Assembly: GCA_902774295.1 (NCBI GenBank)
Contig: CACYHP010000001.1
Span: 868,001-932,000 of the forward strand
DNA: 64,000 bases
Origin: an uncultured Bacteroidia bacterium
GTDB taxonomy: Bacteria; Bacteroidota; Bacteroidia; Bacteroidales; F082
Direction of reading: 5' to 3'
Shown piece by piece: positions 44,728-52,158 of this stretch. The notes beneath the pieces are model-generated. The model saw only the letters and a list, made by a program, of their open reading frames with translations, was not told where the DNA came from and ran no database searches. Both the position numbers and the translations under genes were made by a program. Position 1 is the first letter of the stretch. Each line of letters opens with the position of its first letter.

Positions 44728-47109
44728 ATGAAAAAATTACTCCTTATTATTGCCATTGCATTATTAGCAATATCATGTTCAAATAGTAATTTAAAAAAAG
44801 AACAGCAAGCATTGCGTTTTTTACAAACTTCAATGCCATCATGCGATGATATAGATTACAGCGAAGATTATTTCTTAAAAAATATTCAAACTTCTTTCAA
44901 AGCAAAGAAAGAAATGCCTTGGGGGAAGCATGTCCCAGAGCGCGAGTTCAAGCATTTTGTGTTGCCAATCAGGGTGAACAATGAGAATCTTGACGATTTC
45001 CGCATGGCTTATTATGAGGAATTGCGCGACAGAGTTAAGGATTTGTCGATGTATGACGCCGTGTTGGAAGTCAACCATTGGTGCCATGAAAAGGTCAATT
45101 ATAAAGGCTCTGATTCCAGAACCAGTTCTCCGATGGCGACTATCAAAACATCATGGGGACGCTGCGGAGAGGAGTCGACATTGCTTGTTTCGGCTTTGCG
45201 TACTGTGTGTATTCCTGCCCGCCAGGTTTACGTCCCGCGTTGGGCGCATTGCGACGATAATCACGCCTGGGTGGAGGCTTGGGTAGACGGTCAGTGGCAT
45301 TTCTTAGGTGCCTGTGAGCCTGAACCCGTGCTCGATCTCGGTTGGTTTAATGCTCCCGCATCACGCGCATTGCTAGTGCACACTCGCGTTTTAGGCGATT
45401 ACGACGGTCCCGAGGAAGTGATAAGCAAAACACCATATTATACTGAAATAAACGTTATCGACAACTACGCCGAGACAGCGAAACTTAATGTTAATGTTGT
45501 TGACAGATATGGTAATGCAATTCCTGACGCTCGCGTCGATTTTAAGATATACAATTATTCCGAATATCACACTGTTGCGACTAAATACACTGATAATCAG
45601 GGAAATACATTGCTGACAGCAGGTCTTGGCACTATGATGGTTTACGCTTCGAAAGACGGAAAATTCGATTATCAGGTGGTAAAAATCGGTTCGGTAGATA
45701 GTATCACGATAGAATTGTGTAGAGACGGACGAAAATCTGTTTTATCGTCGGAACAAATTGAGGAGGATTATGACATTATCCCACCTATCGAACATGCTGT
45801 AATCCCCAATGTTTACGAAGAAATGCGTGCCGAAAACAATCGTCGTTTGGCAATAGAGGATTCAATTCGAAATGCCTATATCGCAAAATGTGTCGCTGCT
45901 CAAAACGAGGGCGACTACGATAAGGAGATCATGGCGAAGACATGGGGTAACTATCAGACTATCAAGGATTTTATCGATTATGCAAGAGGTTTGGATAGGG
46001 AAGAGGACGCTTACACGCTTCTTCGTAACCTGACTGATAAGGATTTGCGTGACGTTTCGATTGATGTTTTGAAAGATTGTTTTGACGGTAATATGCTTAA
46101 CCCTCGCGTTTCAAACGAGATGTTGAGGCCGTATGTAAAGGTGTTTCAGAGAACGTCTCTGCCTGATAATGTTGATGATTTGATAAAATGGGTTAGCGAT
46201 AGCATTACAATAGATGAAGGCTTTGGCGAAAGTAGAACCCCGATCTCGCCGGCTGGCGTGCTGCGTTCACGTCATGCTGACACGCATTCGCGCGATATTT
46301 TCTTCGTGGCTCTGGCACGCGCCAAAGGCATCACTTCACGCATCGACCCTATTACTGGTAAAGTGCAATATTATGATAATCAATGGGTTGATGTTGAATT
46401 TGAAAAATCTGATAACGAAAATCAAAACAAACCTGGTACTTTGGTCATTCATTATGCTGGCACCGATAATCCTCGATATTATACCCATTTCTCGATAAAG
46501 AAATTCAATGGCAATACCTTCGACCTCTTGGCCTACGATGCCATGGACCCGGGAATGGATGTTGGATTGACATATTCTCAAATGAGGGGCGGTTTGTCGC
46601 TCGATCCTGGATATTACGTCATGAGTTCGGGACCGCGTCTCGCCGACGGTAGTGTCCTAAATCGATTGTTATTCTTCTATATAGAGAGCGGCGAGATAAC
46701 GAATGTGGAATTAATTATGCGCGAACCTGTCGTAGAGACGTTTTCTGAAACGTCTCAAAACATCGCATCCCAATTACGTATCGTAGCCTATCTCGACGGC
46801 GGTAGCGAGCCGACAACTCATGCCATGCAGGATATCTCCATTTTAAAGAAAGAATTCGAGAAAAAAGGTGTAAAATTGACATTCATCTTTAATAATGAAG
46901 ATGATTTGAGGAATTTTAAGTTGAAGAATTTCAACGAGTTACCTAAAAATATAGAGTTTTTGGTTGATTCAGATGCTTTTTGGAAAAACACCCAAAACAC
47001 TAAAGCTTTACCTTGTTTCAAAATCCTAAATTCGGAAAACGAGGTGGTTTTTGAAAAGAGTGGTTACACCATAGGGCTCGGTGAGCAGTTGCTCAATGTC
47101 CTGAAATAG
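44728..47109 (+). CDS. Transglutaminase-like lipoprotein
   Basis: Protein of 793 residues. A lipoprotein signal peptide ends in ALLAISC (Cys17). A transglutaminase/protease-like domain at about residues 110-200 holds WGRCGEESTLL (Cys146) and DDNHAWVEAWVDGQWHFLGACEPE (His179), giving the Cys-His pair of the family. Then come a carboxypeptidase-regulatory-like beta domain (about 250-320, NVVDRYGNAIPDARVDF), a large middle region and a C-terminal thioredoxin-like fold (RIVAYLDGGSEPTTHAMQ to KSGYTIGLGEQLL) without a CxxC. Peptide cleavage or cross-linking at the cell surface is plausible. A short palindrome (46732-46756) lies inside the gene. Confidence 0.87.
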   Translation: MKKLLLIIAIALLAISCSNSNLKKEQQALRFLQTSMPSCDDIDYSEDYFLKNIQTSFKAKKEMPWGKHVPEREFKHFVLPIRVNNENLDDFRMAYYEELRDRVKDLSMYDAVLEVNHWCHEKVNYKGSDSRTSSPMATIKTSWGRCGEESTLLVSALRTVCIPARQVYVPRWAHCDDNHAWVEAWVDGQWHFLGACEPEPVLDLGWFNAPASRALLVHTRVLGDYDGPEEVISKTPYYTEINVIDNYAETAKLNVNVVDRYGNAIPDARVDFKIYNYSEYHTVATKYTDNQGNTLLTAGLGTMMVYASKDGKFDYQVVKIGSVDSITIELCRDGRKSVLSSEQIEEDYDIIPPIEHAVIPNVYEEMRAENNRRLAIEDSIRNAYIAKCVAAQNEGDYDKEIMAKTWGNYQTIKDFIDYARGLDREEDAYTLLRNLTDKDLRDVSIDVLKDCFDGNMLNPRVSNEMLRPYVKVFQRTSLPDNVDDLIKWVSDSITIDEGFGESRTPISPAGVLRSRHADTHSRDIFFVALARAKGITSRIDPITGKVQYYDNQWVDVEFEKSDNENQNKPGTLVIHYAGTDNPRYYTHFSIKKFNGNTFDLLAYDAMDPGMDVGLTYSQMRGGLSLDPGYYVMSSGPRLADGSVLNRLLFFYIESGEITNVELIMREPVVETFSETSQNIASQLRIVAYLDGGSEPTTHAMQDISILKKEFEKKGVKLTFIFNNEDDLRNFKLKNFNELPKNIEFLVDSDAFWKNTQNTKALPCFKILNSENEVVFEKSGYTIGLGEQLLNVLK
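46732..46756. repeat. GTAGAGACG palindrome inside the transglutaminase gene
   Basis: GAGACGTTT / AAACGTCTC arms (9 bases) with a 4-base loop, preceded by GTA as in the element at 27590. In frame it codes for VETFSETSQ between two beta strands. Confidence 0.6.
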
Positions 47110-47111
47110 CC

Positions 47112-48221
47112 TTATCTCACTGAGTTTCCGTAGATTCCTAAGAAGATATCTCTTAAAAGCGCCTGATCGAGGTCTTTATACACCTCAATCCACTTCATAT
47201 ACTGCAAGAAATCAGCTTTCTGCTGCTCGGTATAATGACTTGCGTATTTGTTTGACTCGCTTCGTAAGTCGTTGGCGATGAAGTTGTTAGGCATTGCCAT
47301 ATATCCCGAGTTGATTCTCTCGTCCATCAACTTGGCGATGTTGTTGAAGTAGTCGCCAGGAGCGCTGTCCATCCTGCGTAAGTCGTCTTCATTGACAGGC
47401 TCGCAGATGTGGAAGTGCACGTGACCCTTCGGCTGCATGATACCAGTGAGTATGCTGTTGAGGTCCTCACCAGGACGTTTTTCATATCTTCCGGTGACCT
47501 TTGTTGTGTAAAGCTCCAGCGTTTTCAGCTTGTCGCACGACTCCCATTCGTAAGAGACAGCAATCGGTACGATGTTCAACTCTGACAAAGACTTTACTTT
47601 ATCGTCTCTGCGGCTCATCCAGAACATCTTGATGATTGCGGGATCGGTGGCATCGATGCCGTCTTTGGTGCGACCGTTACGCTGTGCAATCCAAACCGAC
47701 TCTTTTTCCTCTGTGATGACGTGGCGCATGTATTCAGACATGTGCATCAGGTTGTTGTAAAACTCCATTTTGTTGCCGCCGCGCTCGGTGCGGAACATCT
47801 TGTTAGCCTTACCGAAGTCGACAACCAAAGGGTGTTCCATGAGGTTGCTTCCGAATGTTATCTGGCATGTGTTGTGCCCGCCAGCGTTCAGGATATACTG
47901 CAGAAACATCGCGTCGAGCACGATGTCGCGGTGATTAGAGACAAACAGATAAGGCTTCTTCTCGCTGATGTTTTCCATTCCTGACCAGTCAAACTTAGTA
48001 GTGGTCTTAGCCAATATAATCTCAATGGCTTGCTTTAAAAACACCAGTTGCAACTCATTGATGTTCTTTATATTGCGAATGGTATTGCGCAATAGCTCCG
48101 GGTTAGCGCCAGGTTTCAGGTAGTTTGAAATAGACGGAATGAGCTCGCTGTCGGCAATACGTTGCATTGCTGCTGGGAACTCCGTTTCGTTGTATGGTCG
48201 TATGTCGTCGAAATTAGCCAT
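47112..48221 (-). CDS. Glycerol-phosphate-type acyltransferase (PlsC/PlsB-like)
   Basis: Protein of 369 residues related to a Bacteroidetes group of 1-acyl-glycerol-3-phosphate acyltransferases. The acceptor motif reads SNHRDIVLDAMFLQ (family NHxxxxD with one extra residue), and FRTERGGNKMEFY, ESVWIAQRNGRTKDG (the E-G-x-R-like block) and IVPIAVSYEWE follow. It begins one base inside the stop of the AMP ligase gene (TAATG) and is the last gene of the minus-strand unit starting at 52114. A role in attaching an acyl product to a lipid or sugar is an inference from the neighbours. Confidence 0.82.
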   Translation of the reverse strand: MANFDDIRPYNETEFPAAMQRIADSELIPSISNYLKPGANPELLRNTIRNIKNINELQLVFLKQAIEIILAKTTTKFDWSGMENISEKKPYLFVSNHRDIVLDAMFLQYILNAGGHNTCQITFGSNLMEHPLVVDFGKANKMFRTERGGNKMEFYNNLMHMSEYMRHVITEEKESVWIAQRNGRTKDGIDATDPAIIKMFWMSRRDDKVKSLSELNIVPIAVSYEWESCDKLKTLELYTTKVTGRYEKRPGEDLNSILTGIMQPKGHVHFHICEPVNEDDLRRMDSAPGDYFNNIAKLMDERINSGYMAMPNNFIANDLRSESNKYASHYTEQQKADFLQYMKWIEVYKDLDQALLRDIFLGIYGNSVR

Positions 48222-49519
48222 TATTTATTTCTTAAGTCGATGAATTTTATAGGTTTACGGCTCTTTGCCGGGTAGTTTATCTTCTGAATCTCATCCACGG
48301 GATGCACTTCGATTTGTGGTGCCACACGTATACGTGAGCGGAAGCTGTCTTTGAGTTCCTTTACAACATCGAAGTCAGGCTGATATTTCAGACCGATTTT
48401 CACCACGACATCATCTGTTCCGGCCTCACTTTGACGTACCTCGATGACGTAGTTCTCAACGTAGTCGGTGTTGTCCAAAACGTCATTGATCGCTGGTGGA
48501 TACAGCGTGGTGCCTTTGAGTTTTATCATATTGTTTTTACGTCCCACGAGAGGTGTGAGGCGGTATGAGTTGCGGCCGCATTTACACTGCTCGACGATCT
48601 TCGCTGCGATGTCGCCTGTACGGAAACGCAGCAGTGGCATGCCTTCCACGCCGAGTGTCGTCACCACGATTTCTCCTGGCTGACCGTCAGGCACCGGAAG
48701 ACCGTCTTCGCCAATGATTTCGACGATTATTAGCTCAGGATGCACGTGACCGCCGAGGCCGTACTCGCATTCCGAGAAGGTGGCGCCCATCTCTGTCGAT
48801 GAATATGTGGCAAACAGCTGCACGTCCCATTTCTCCTTGATTTTGCGTCCGAGAAGGTTGAGGTCGAAGTTCTGGTCTCTCAAGCCTTCGCCGATGCCGA
48901 TGATGCGGCGGATGCTGCTGTTTTTATAGTCAATGTTATGATCTTCAGCGTATTGGATGAGTTTAAGTATGAACGACGGCACGCACATGATGGTGTCTGG
49001 CTTGATGCGACGGATGGTGTCCCATTGCAGCTCAGGGATGCCGTTACCAACACGGATGACTCCTGCGCCCATCTCGCGAAGACCAAGGAAATAGGCCAAA
49101 CCAGCCATGAAACGCTTGTCGAGAGTGGTCATCAGCTGGACGATGTCGCCTGGTTTCACGCCGGCGCATTCAAACGATTTCTTCTCGTTGTAAGCCAATC
49201 GCTGAAGGTCTTTCTCGGTGCATCCGAAGGTCACAGGGTCGCCGAGAGTGCCAGAAGTGGTGATGTAATCAACAATCTTAGCCTTCGGACAGCATAAAAA
49301 CTCGTCGTTAAACAGCTGCAGATCCTTCTTCTCAGTGAACGGAATCTTCACTAAATCCTCGATGTGACGTATCTTCTCGATGTTAATGCCGTAGCTCTTG
49401 AACATACGCTGATAATAAGGCGAATTGTTTTTCAGATATACCAGTGCCTCGTGAAGCAGACCTTCCTGAAACGTCTTAATCTCTTCAACTGATTTGTATT
49501 CTATGTCGTTGTTAATCAT
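48221..49519 (-). CDS. PaaK-like AMP-forming acyl/aryl-CoA ligase
   Basis: Adenylate-forming enzyme of 432 residues in the phenylacetate-CoA ligase family. It shows the P-loop ITTSGTLGDPVTFG, a YSSTEMGATFSECE core motif, RFRTGDIAAK and the C-terminal VGRKNNMIKLKGTTLYPPAI. Family members activate aryl or acyl carboxylates. In aryl-polyene and flexirubin clusters such ligases activate the aromatic starter, so a similar use is possible here, but the gene is on a separate transcript from the ketosynthases. It overlaps the acyltransferase gene by one base. Confidence 0.87.
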   Translation of the reverse strand: MINNDIEYKSVEEIKTFQEGLLHEALVYLKNNSPYYQRMFKSYGINIEKIRHIEDLVKIPFTEKKDLQLFNDEFLCCPKAKIVDYITTSGTLGDPVTFGCTEKDLQRLAYNEKKSFECAGVKPGDIVQLMTTLDKRFMAGLAYFLGLREMGAGVIRVGNGIPELQWDTIRRIKPDTIMCVPSFILKLIQYAEDHNIDYKNSSIRRIIGIGEGLRDQNFDLNLLGRKIKEKWDVQLFATYSSTEMGATFSECEYGLGGHVHPELIIVEIIGEDGLPVPDGQPGEIVVTTLGVEGMPLLRFRTGDIAAKIVEQCKCGRNSYRLTPLVGRKNNMIKLKGTTLYPPAINDVLDNTDYVENYVIEVRQSEAGTDDVVVKIGLKYQPDFDVVKELKDSFRSRIRVAPQIEVHPVDEIQKINYPAKSRKPIKFIDLRNK

Positions 49520-49533
49520 AGCATTACTATATT

Positions 49534-50397
49534 TTAAAGCTTGATTTCCTCAAGCCATTCTAAAAATTCATTTTTCCATTGTCTTGACTCCTCGGTGCCT
49601 CTCGTCTCACTTGCTCCAAAACCGTGACCGCCAGTCTGATACTGAACGTATTTATGATTGATATTTTTTGCATTTAGAGCAGAGTCAAGCATCACAGAGT
49701 TTTGATAATCAACGATATCATCATCGACGCAGTTGACTATGAAAATAGGTGGGCAGTTGTCCGGAACCTGACGCTCCAGAGACATTGAGTCTTGCATTAT
49801 CTGGTTTTTGCTTCTGCGGTCTCCCAGCAAAGCGCGACGTGAGCGCTCGTGAACGTAAGGCTCGTTCATCGTCACGACAGGGTAGATAGGAGCCGCGAAA
49901 GCCGGTCGGTTTTCTTCATTAGTGAAATAACATGCTGTCGACATCGAGAGATGTCCTCCTGCCGAGAACCCCATGATTCCCAATCTGTTAGGATTAATAT
50001 TGTACTCTTCGGAATGCTCTTTAACGTAGACTATGGCACGTTGCGCATCGTCAAGCATGTCGGGGTGTTGGTTGCCACGGAACACGCGGCGATAGTGCCA
50101 GATGAATTCTCTGAGGCCTGCTACGCGGTAGCGTAAAACAAATGCGGTGATGCCGTTTGAGTTGAGCCAGCGAGCCACGTTGTCGCCCTCATTTTCCTCG
50201 TCGAGCCAGAAATAACTGCCGCCGGGACAAACGATTATGGCAGTGCCATCGGTATTGTTTTCAGCCAAAAACGGCGTCAAAGTCACCTGCTTGCCATTAT
50301 GCACATCCTGACCCTGCCACAAATAGACTGCCTCTTGAGCGAAAAGTGTTCCGCCAAGTAAAAATAATATGCTGAAAATCAATAACTTTCTAAACAT
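49534..50397 (-). CDS. Secreted alpha/beta-hydrolase (esterase family)
   Basis: Protein of 287 residues with signal peptide MFRKLLIFSILFLLGGTLFAQ. The catalytic triad is visible: nucleophile in GIMGFSAGGHLS, acid in NCVDDDIVDYQNS and His in GGHGFGAS. The oxyanion strand is IVCPGGSYFW. The architecture fits BD-FAE/acetylxylan-esterase-like enzymes that remove acyl groups from carbohydrates. It begins one base inside the stop of the upstream small gene and ends 14 bases before the AMP ligase gene. Confidence 0.88.
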   Translation of the reverse strand: MFRKLLIFSILFLLGGTLFAQEAVYLWQGQDVHNGKQVTLTPFLAENNTDGTAIIVCPGGSYFWLDEENEGDNVARWLNSNGITAFVLRYRVAGLREFIWHYRRVFRGNQHPDMLDDAQRAIVYVKEHSEEYNINPNRLGIMGFSAGGHLSMSTACYFTNEENRPAFAAPIYPVVTMNEPYVHERSRRALLGDRRSKNQIMQDSMSLERQVPDNCPPIFIVNCVDDDIVDYQNSVMLDSALNAKNINHKYVQYQTGGHGFGASETRGTEESRQWKNEFLEWLEEIKL

Positions 50398-50759
50398 TAT
50401 CTGCCCAAAATCTTCATCACTTCGTCTTTAGAGAGCTGACGATACTTATGCTGCATGTCAGCGAAGAAATCGACCTGGAAATACTCCTCGTCGTAAAACG
50501 ACAGCTTCGAATTGGTGTTCGGAGTGCATTCCAAATAGACTATATCTTCCAGCTTCAGGCCTTTTGCTTCACAAATCTGGTCGGCCAGTTTCTTGCCTGC
50601 ATACGTCACTGAGGTGCCAGGGTTATCCTGATACAACTCCGTCACGATGACGTATTTCTTGCCACATACCTCCCTGATTTTCAACCCACAAGATGATTCC
50701 ATATCCCATTCTCCTTTAAATGGGAAAATCTCATCATAATAATCTGGTGATACCTTCAT
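50397..50759 (-). CDS. Uncharacterised 120-residue protein
   Basis: Not recognised. It is soluble with no signal peptide, acidic and aromatic-rich (SPDYYDEIFPFKGEWDME at the N-terminus), with a middle segment GKKYVIVTELYQDNPGTSVTYAG and ending MQHKYRQLSKDEVMKILGR. The aromatic and beta-strand pattern hints at a small alpha/beta fold. It lies between the radical SAM gene (47 bases upstream) and the esterase gene (one-base overlap), so it is probably translated with them. Confidence 0.75.
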   Translation of the reverse strand: MKVSPDYYDEIFPFKGEWDMESSCGLKIREVCGKKYVIVTELYQDNPGTSVTYAGKKLADQICEAKGLKLEDIVYLECTPNTNSKLSFYDEEYFQVDFFADMQHKYRQLSKDEVMKILGR

Positions 50760-50806
50760 CTTTTTTATTTGATTTTATTAAGATTTCTGCCCTTCAGGGC
50801 ATCCAA

Positions 50807-52114
50807 TTAATTTTCAACTCTAACGTTAACATTTCTCTTGCTTCTGTCCACATCACGACCGAATGATTTGTTAATCAATCTTCTATCGCGTGGACGATAT
50901 GTACCTTCTTCCATTTCGCGTAAAGCGACGTTGCAGAACAATCTGAACATCTTAGACTCTTGAGTCTCAGAGGCATAGAAGCTCTTCCAGGCGTAGTCGT
51001 AGAGGTCCTGCAGCTTCTCTGGCGACATGTTTTTCGGCTGATACACCACCTGACCGGCGTTATAATGATCCCAGTCGAAGTCGAAGATTCGGCCTTGACG
51101 CAACAAATCGTCGTGACCTTTGGTGTGCGGGAACGGCGCAAAGATGGTGAATTCTGCGAGGTCCAAGTCAATCTCACCGAGGAAGTCGATGAGGCGTTTG
51201 ATATCGTCTTCTGTCTGATTATCAAGGCCAAAGAGAATGGTGCCTTCCACTCCGATGCCGTAGTCGTGATAACGTTTCACACGCTCTTTGATATAGTCGG
51301 AAGTATCATAGACAGCCTGATACACATACCAAGCTCCTGCTTTGGCTGCCAAATCGAGCACTTCAGGGTCGTCTTCGATAGTATGGCTGATCCATTTTTT
51401 CTTGAGAGGAGCGATGGCTGTGAAGAGCTCTTTCTCCCATTCCTTATTCTGTGCCAATGAGTTATCGACGATAAACAAGCGGTTGTTGTCGATGCCTGCC
51501 ATATCTTCGACCACTTTATCTACAGGACGCGGGCGGAACTTACGGCCACCAAGGTAGGAAACGGCGCACGGATAGCAGCTGAAACGGCATCCGCGGCTGG
51601 CATTGAAAAGGTCGACCATCTGGACGCCTTTGTGGTTGTACAGCTCGCGTTTGTAGAGGTCACGACGGCATGGCCCGACACTCTCGATAGGAGGCTGGTT
51701 GCCCATGTAGTTGTAGATCTTCTTAAGACAGCCGTTCTTCCAATCGAGAATAACCTGCTCTGAGCGGCCTTCCGACTCACCCAGAAACACGCTGTCGACG
51801 TGGTTCACCATTTCCTCAGCATGAAGCATGGTGGAAATGCCGCCGGCAAGGACGGTTTTACCTCTCTTGTGATACTCCTCGGCGATGGCCCAACCGCGTT
51901 TTACCTGTGTGGTGAGCATCATCGACAATGCTACGAGGTCACATTCTTCATCAAAATCAATGGGTTCGACGTTTTCGTCAGTGAACGAGATGTCAACATA
52001 TTCCGGCAAGGTGGCAGCAAAAGCCACAGGCCCGTGAGGTGGTAAATTAAAAGTTGTCTGACCCGGCAATTTGTTCCATTTCGGGTATATCAACTTCAGC
52101 TTTATAGTTTCCAT
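50807..52114 (-). CDS. B12-binding-domain-type radical SAM protein
   Basis: Protein of 435 residues. The N-terminal half resembles a cobalamin-binding Rossmann domain (VALSMMLTTQVKRGWAIAEEY, TVLAGGISTMLH, FLGESEG), without a clear DxHxxG motif. The radical SAM domain begins at about residue 172 with RGCRFSCYPCAVSYLGG, giving Cys-x3-Cys-x2-Cys for the 4Fe-4S cluster. Related enzymes methylate or cyclise unactivated carbons. It is the first gene after a TAnnTTTG box at 52143-52150 and leads a five-gene unit ending at 47112. Confidence 0.88.
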   Translation of the reverse strand: METIKLKLIYPKWNKLPGQTTFNLPPHGPVAFAATLPEYVDISFTDENVEPIDFDEECDLVALSMMLTTQVKRGWAIAEEYHKRGKTVLAGGISTMLHAEEMVNHVDSVFLGESEGRSEQVILDWKNGCLKKIYNYMGNQPPIESVGPCRRDLYKRELYNHKGVQMVDLFNASRGCRFSCYPCAVSYLGGRKFRPRPVDKVVEDMAGIDNNRLFIVDNSLAQNKEWEKELFTAIAPLKKKWISHTIEDDPEVLDLAAKAGAWYVYQAVYDTSDYIKERVKRYHDYGIGVEGTILFGLDNQTEDDIKRLIDFLGEIDLDLAEFTIFAPFPHTKGHDDLLRQGRIFDFDWDHYNAGQVVYQPKNMSPEKLQDLYDYAWKSFYASETQESKMFRLFCNVALREMEEGTYRPRDRRLINKSFGRDVDRSKRNVNVRVEN

Positions 52115-52142
52115 TTATATAATCTATAATCCTAATGAACTA

Positions 52143-52150
52143 CAAATATA
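52143..52150 (-). promoter_or_regulatory. Promoter -7 box of the radical SAM unit
   Basis: Minus strand TATATTTG, an exact TAnnTTTG match, 29 bases before the radical SAM ATG and in the 44-base gap after the FAD oxidoreductase gene. It splits the long minus-strand run into two units. Confidence 0.65.
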
Positions 52151-52158
52151 CGAAACTT

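Noticed and set aside
50789..50800. Terminator between the radical SAM gene and the next gene
   Set aside because: GCCCTTCAGGGC is a short perfect palindrome but has no T-run on the minus strand, and the following genes overlap as in one operon; it may be a small repeat or a processing site.
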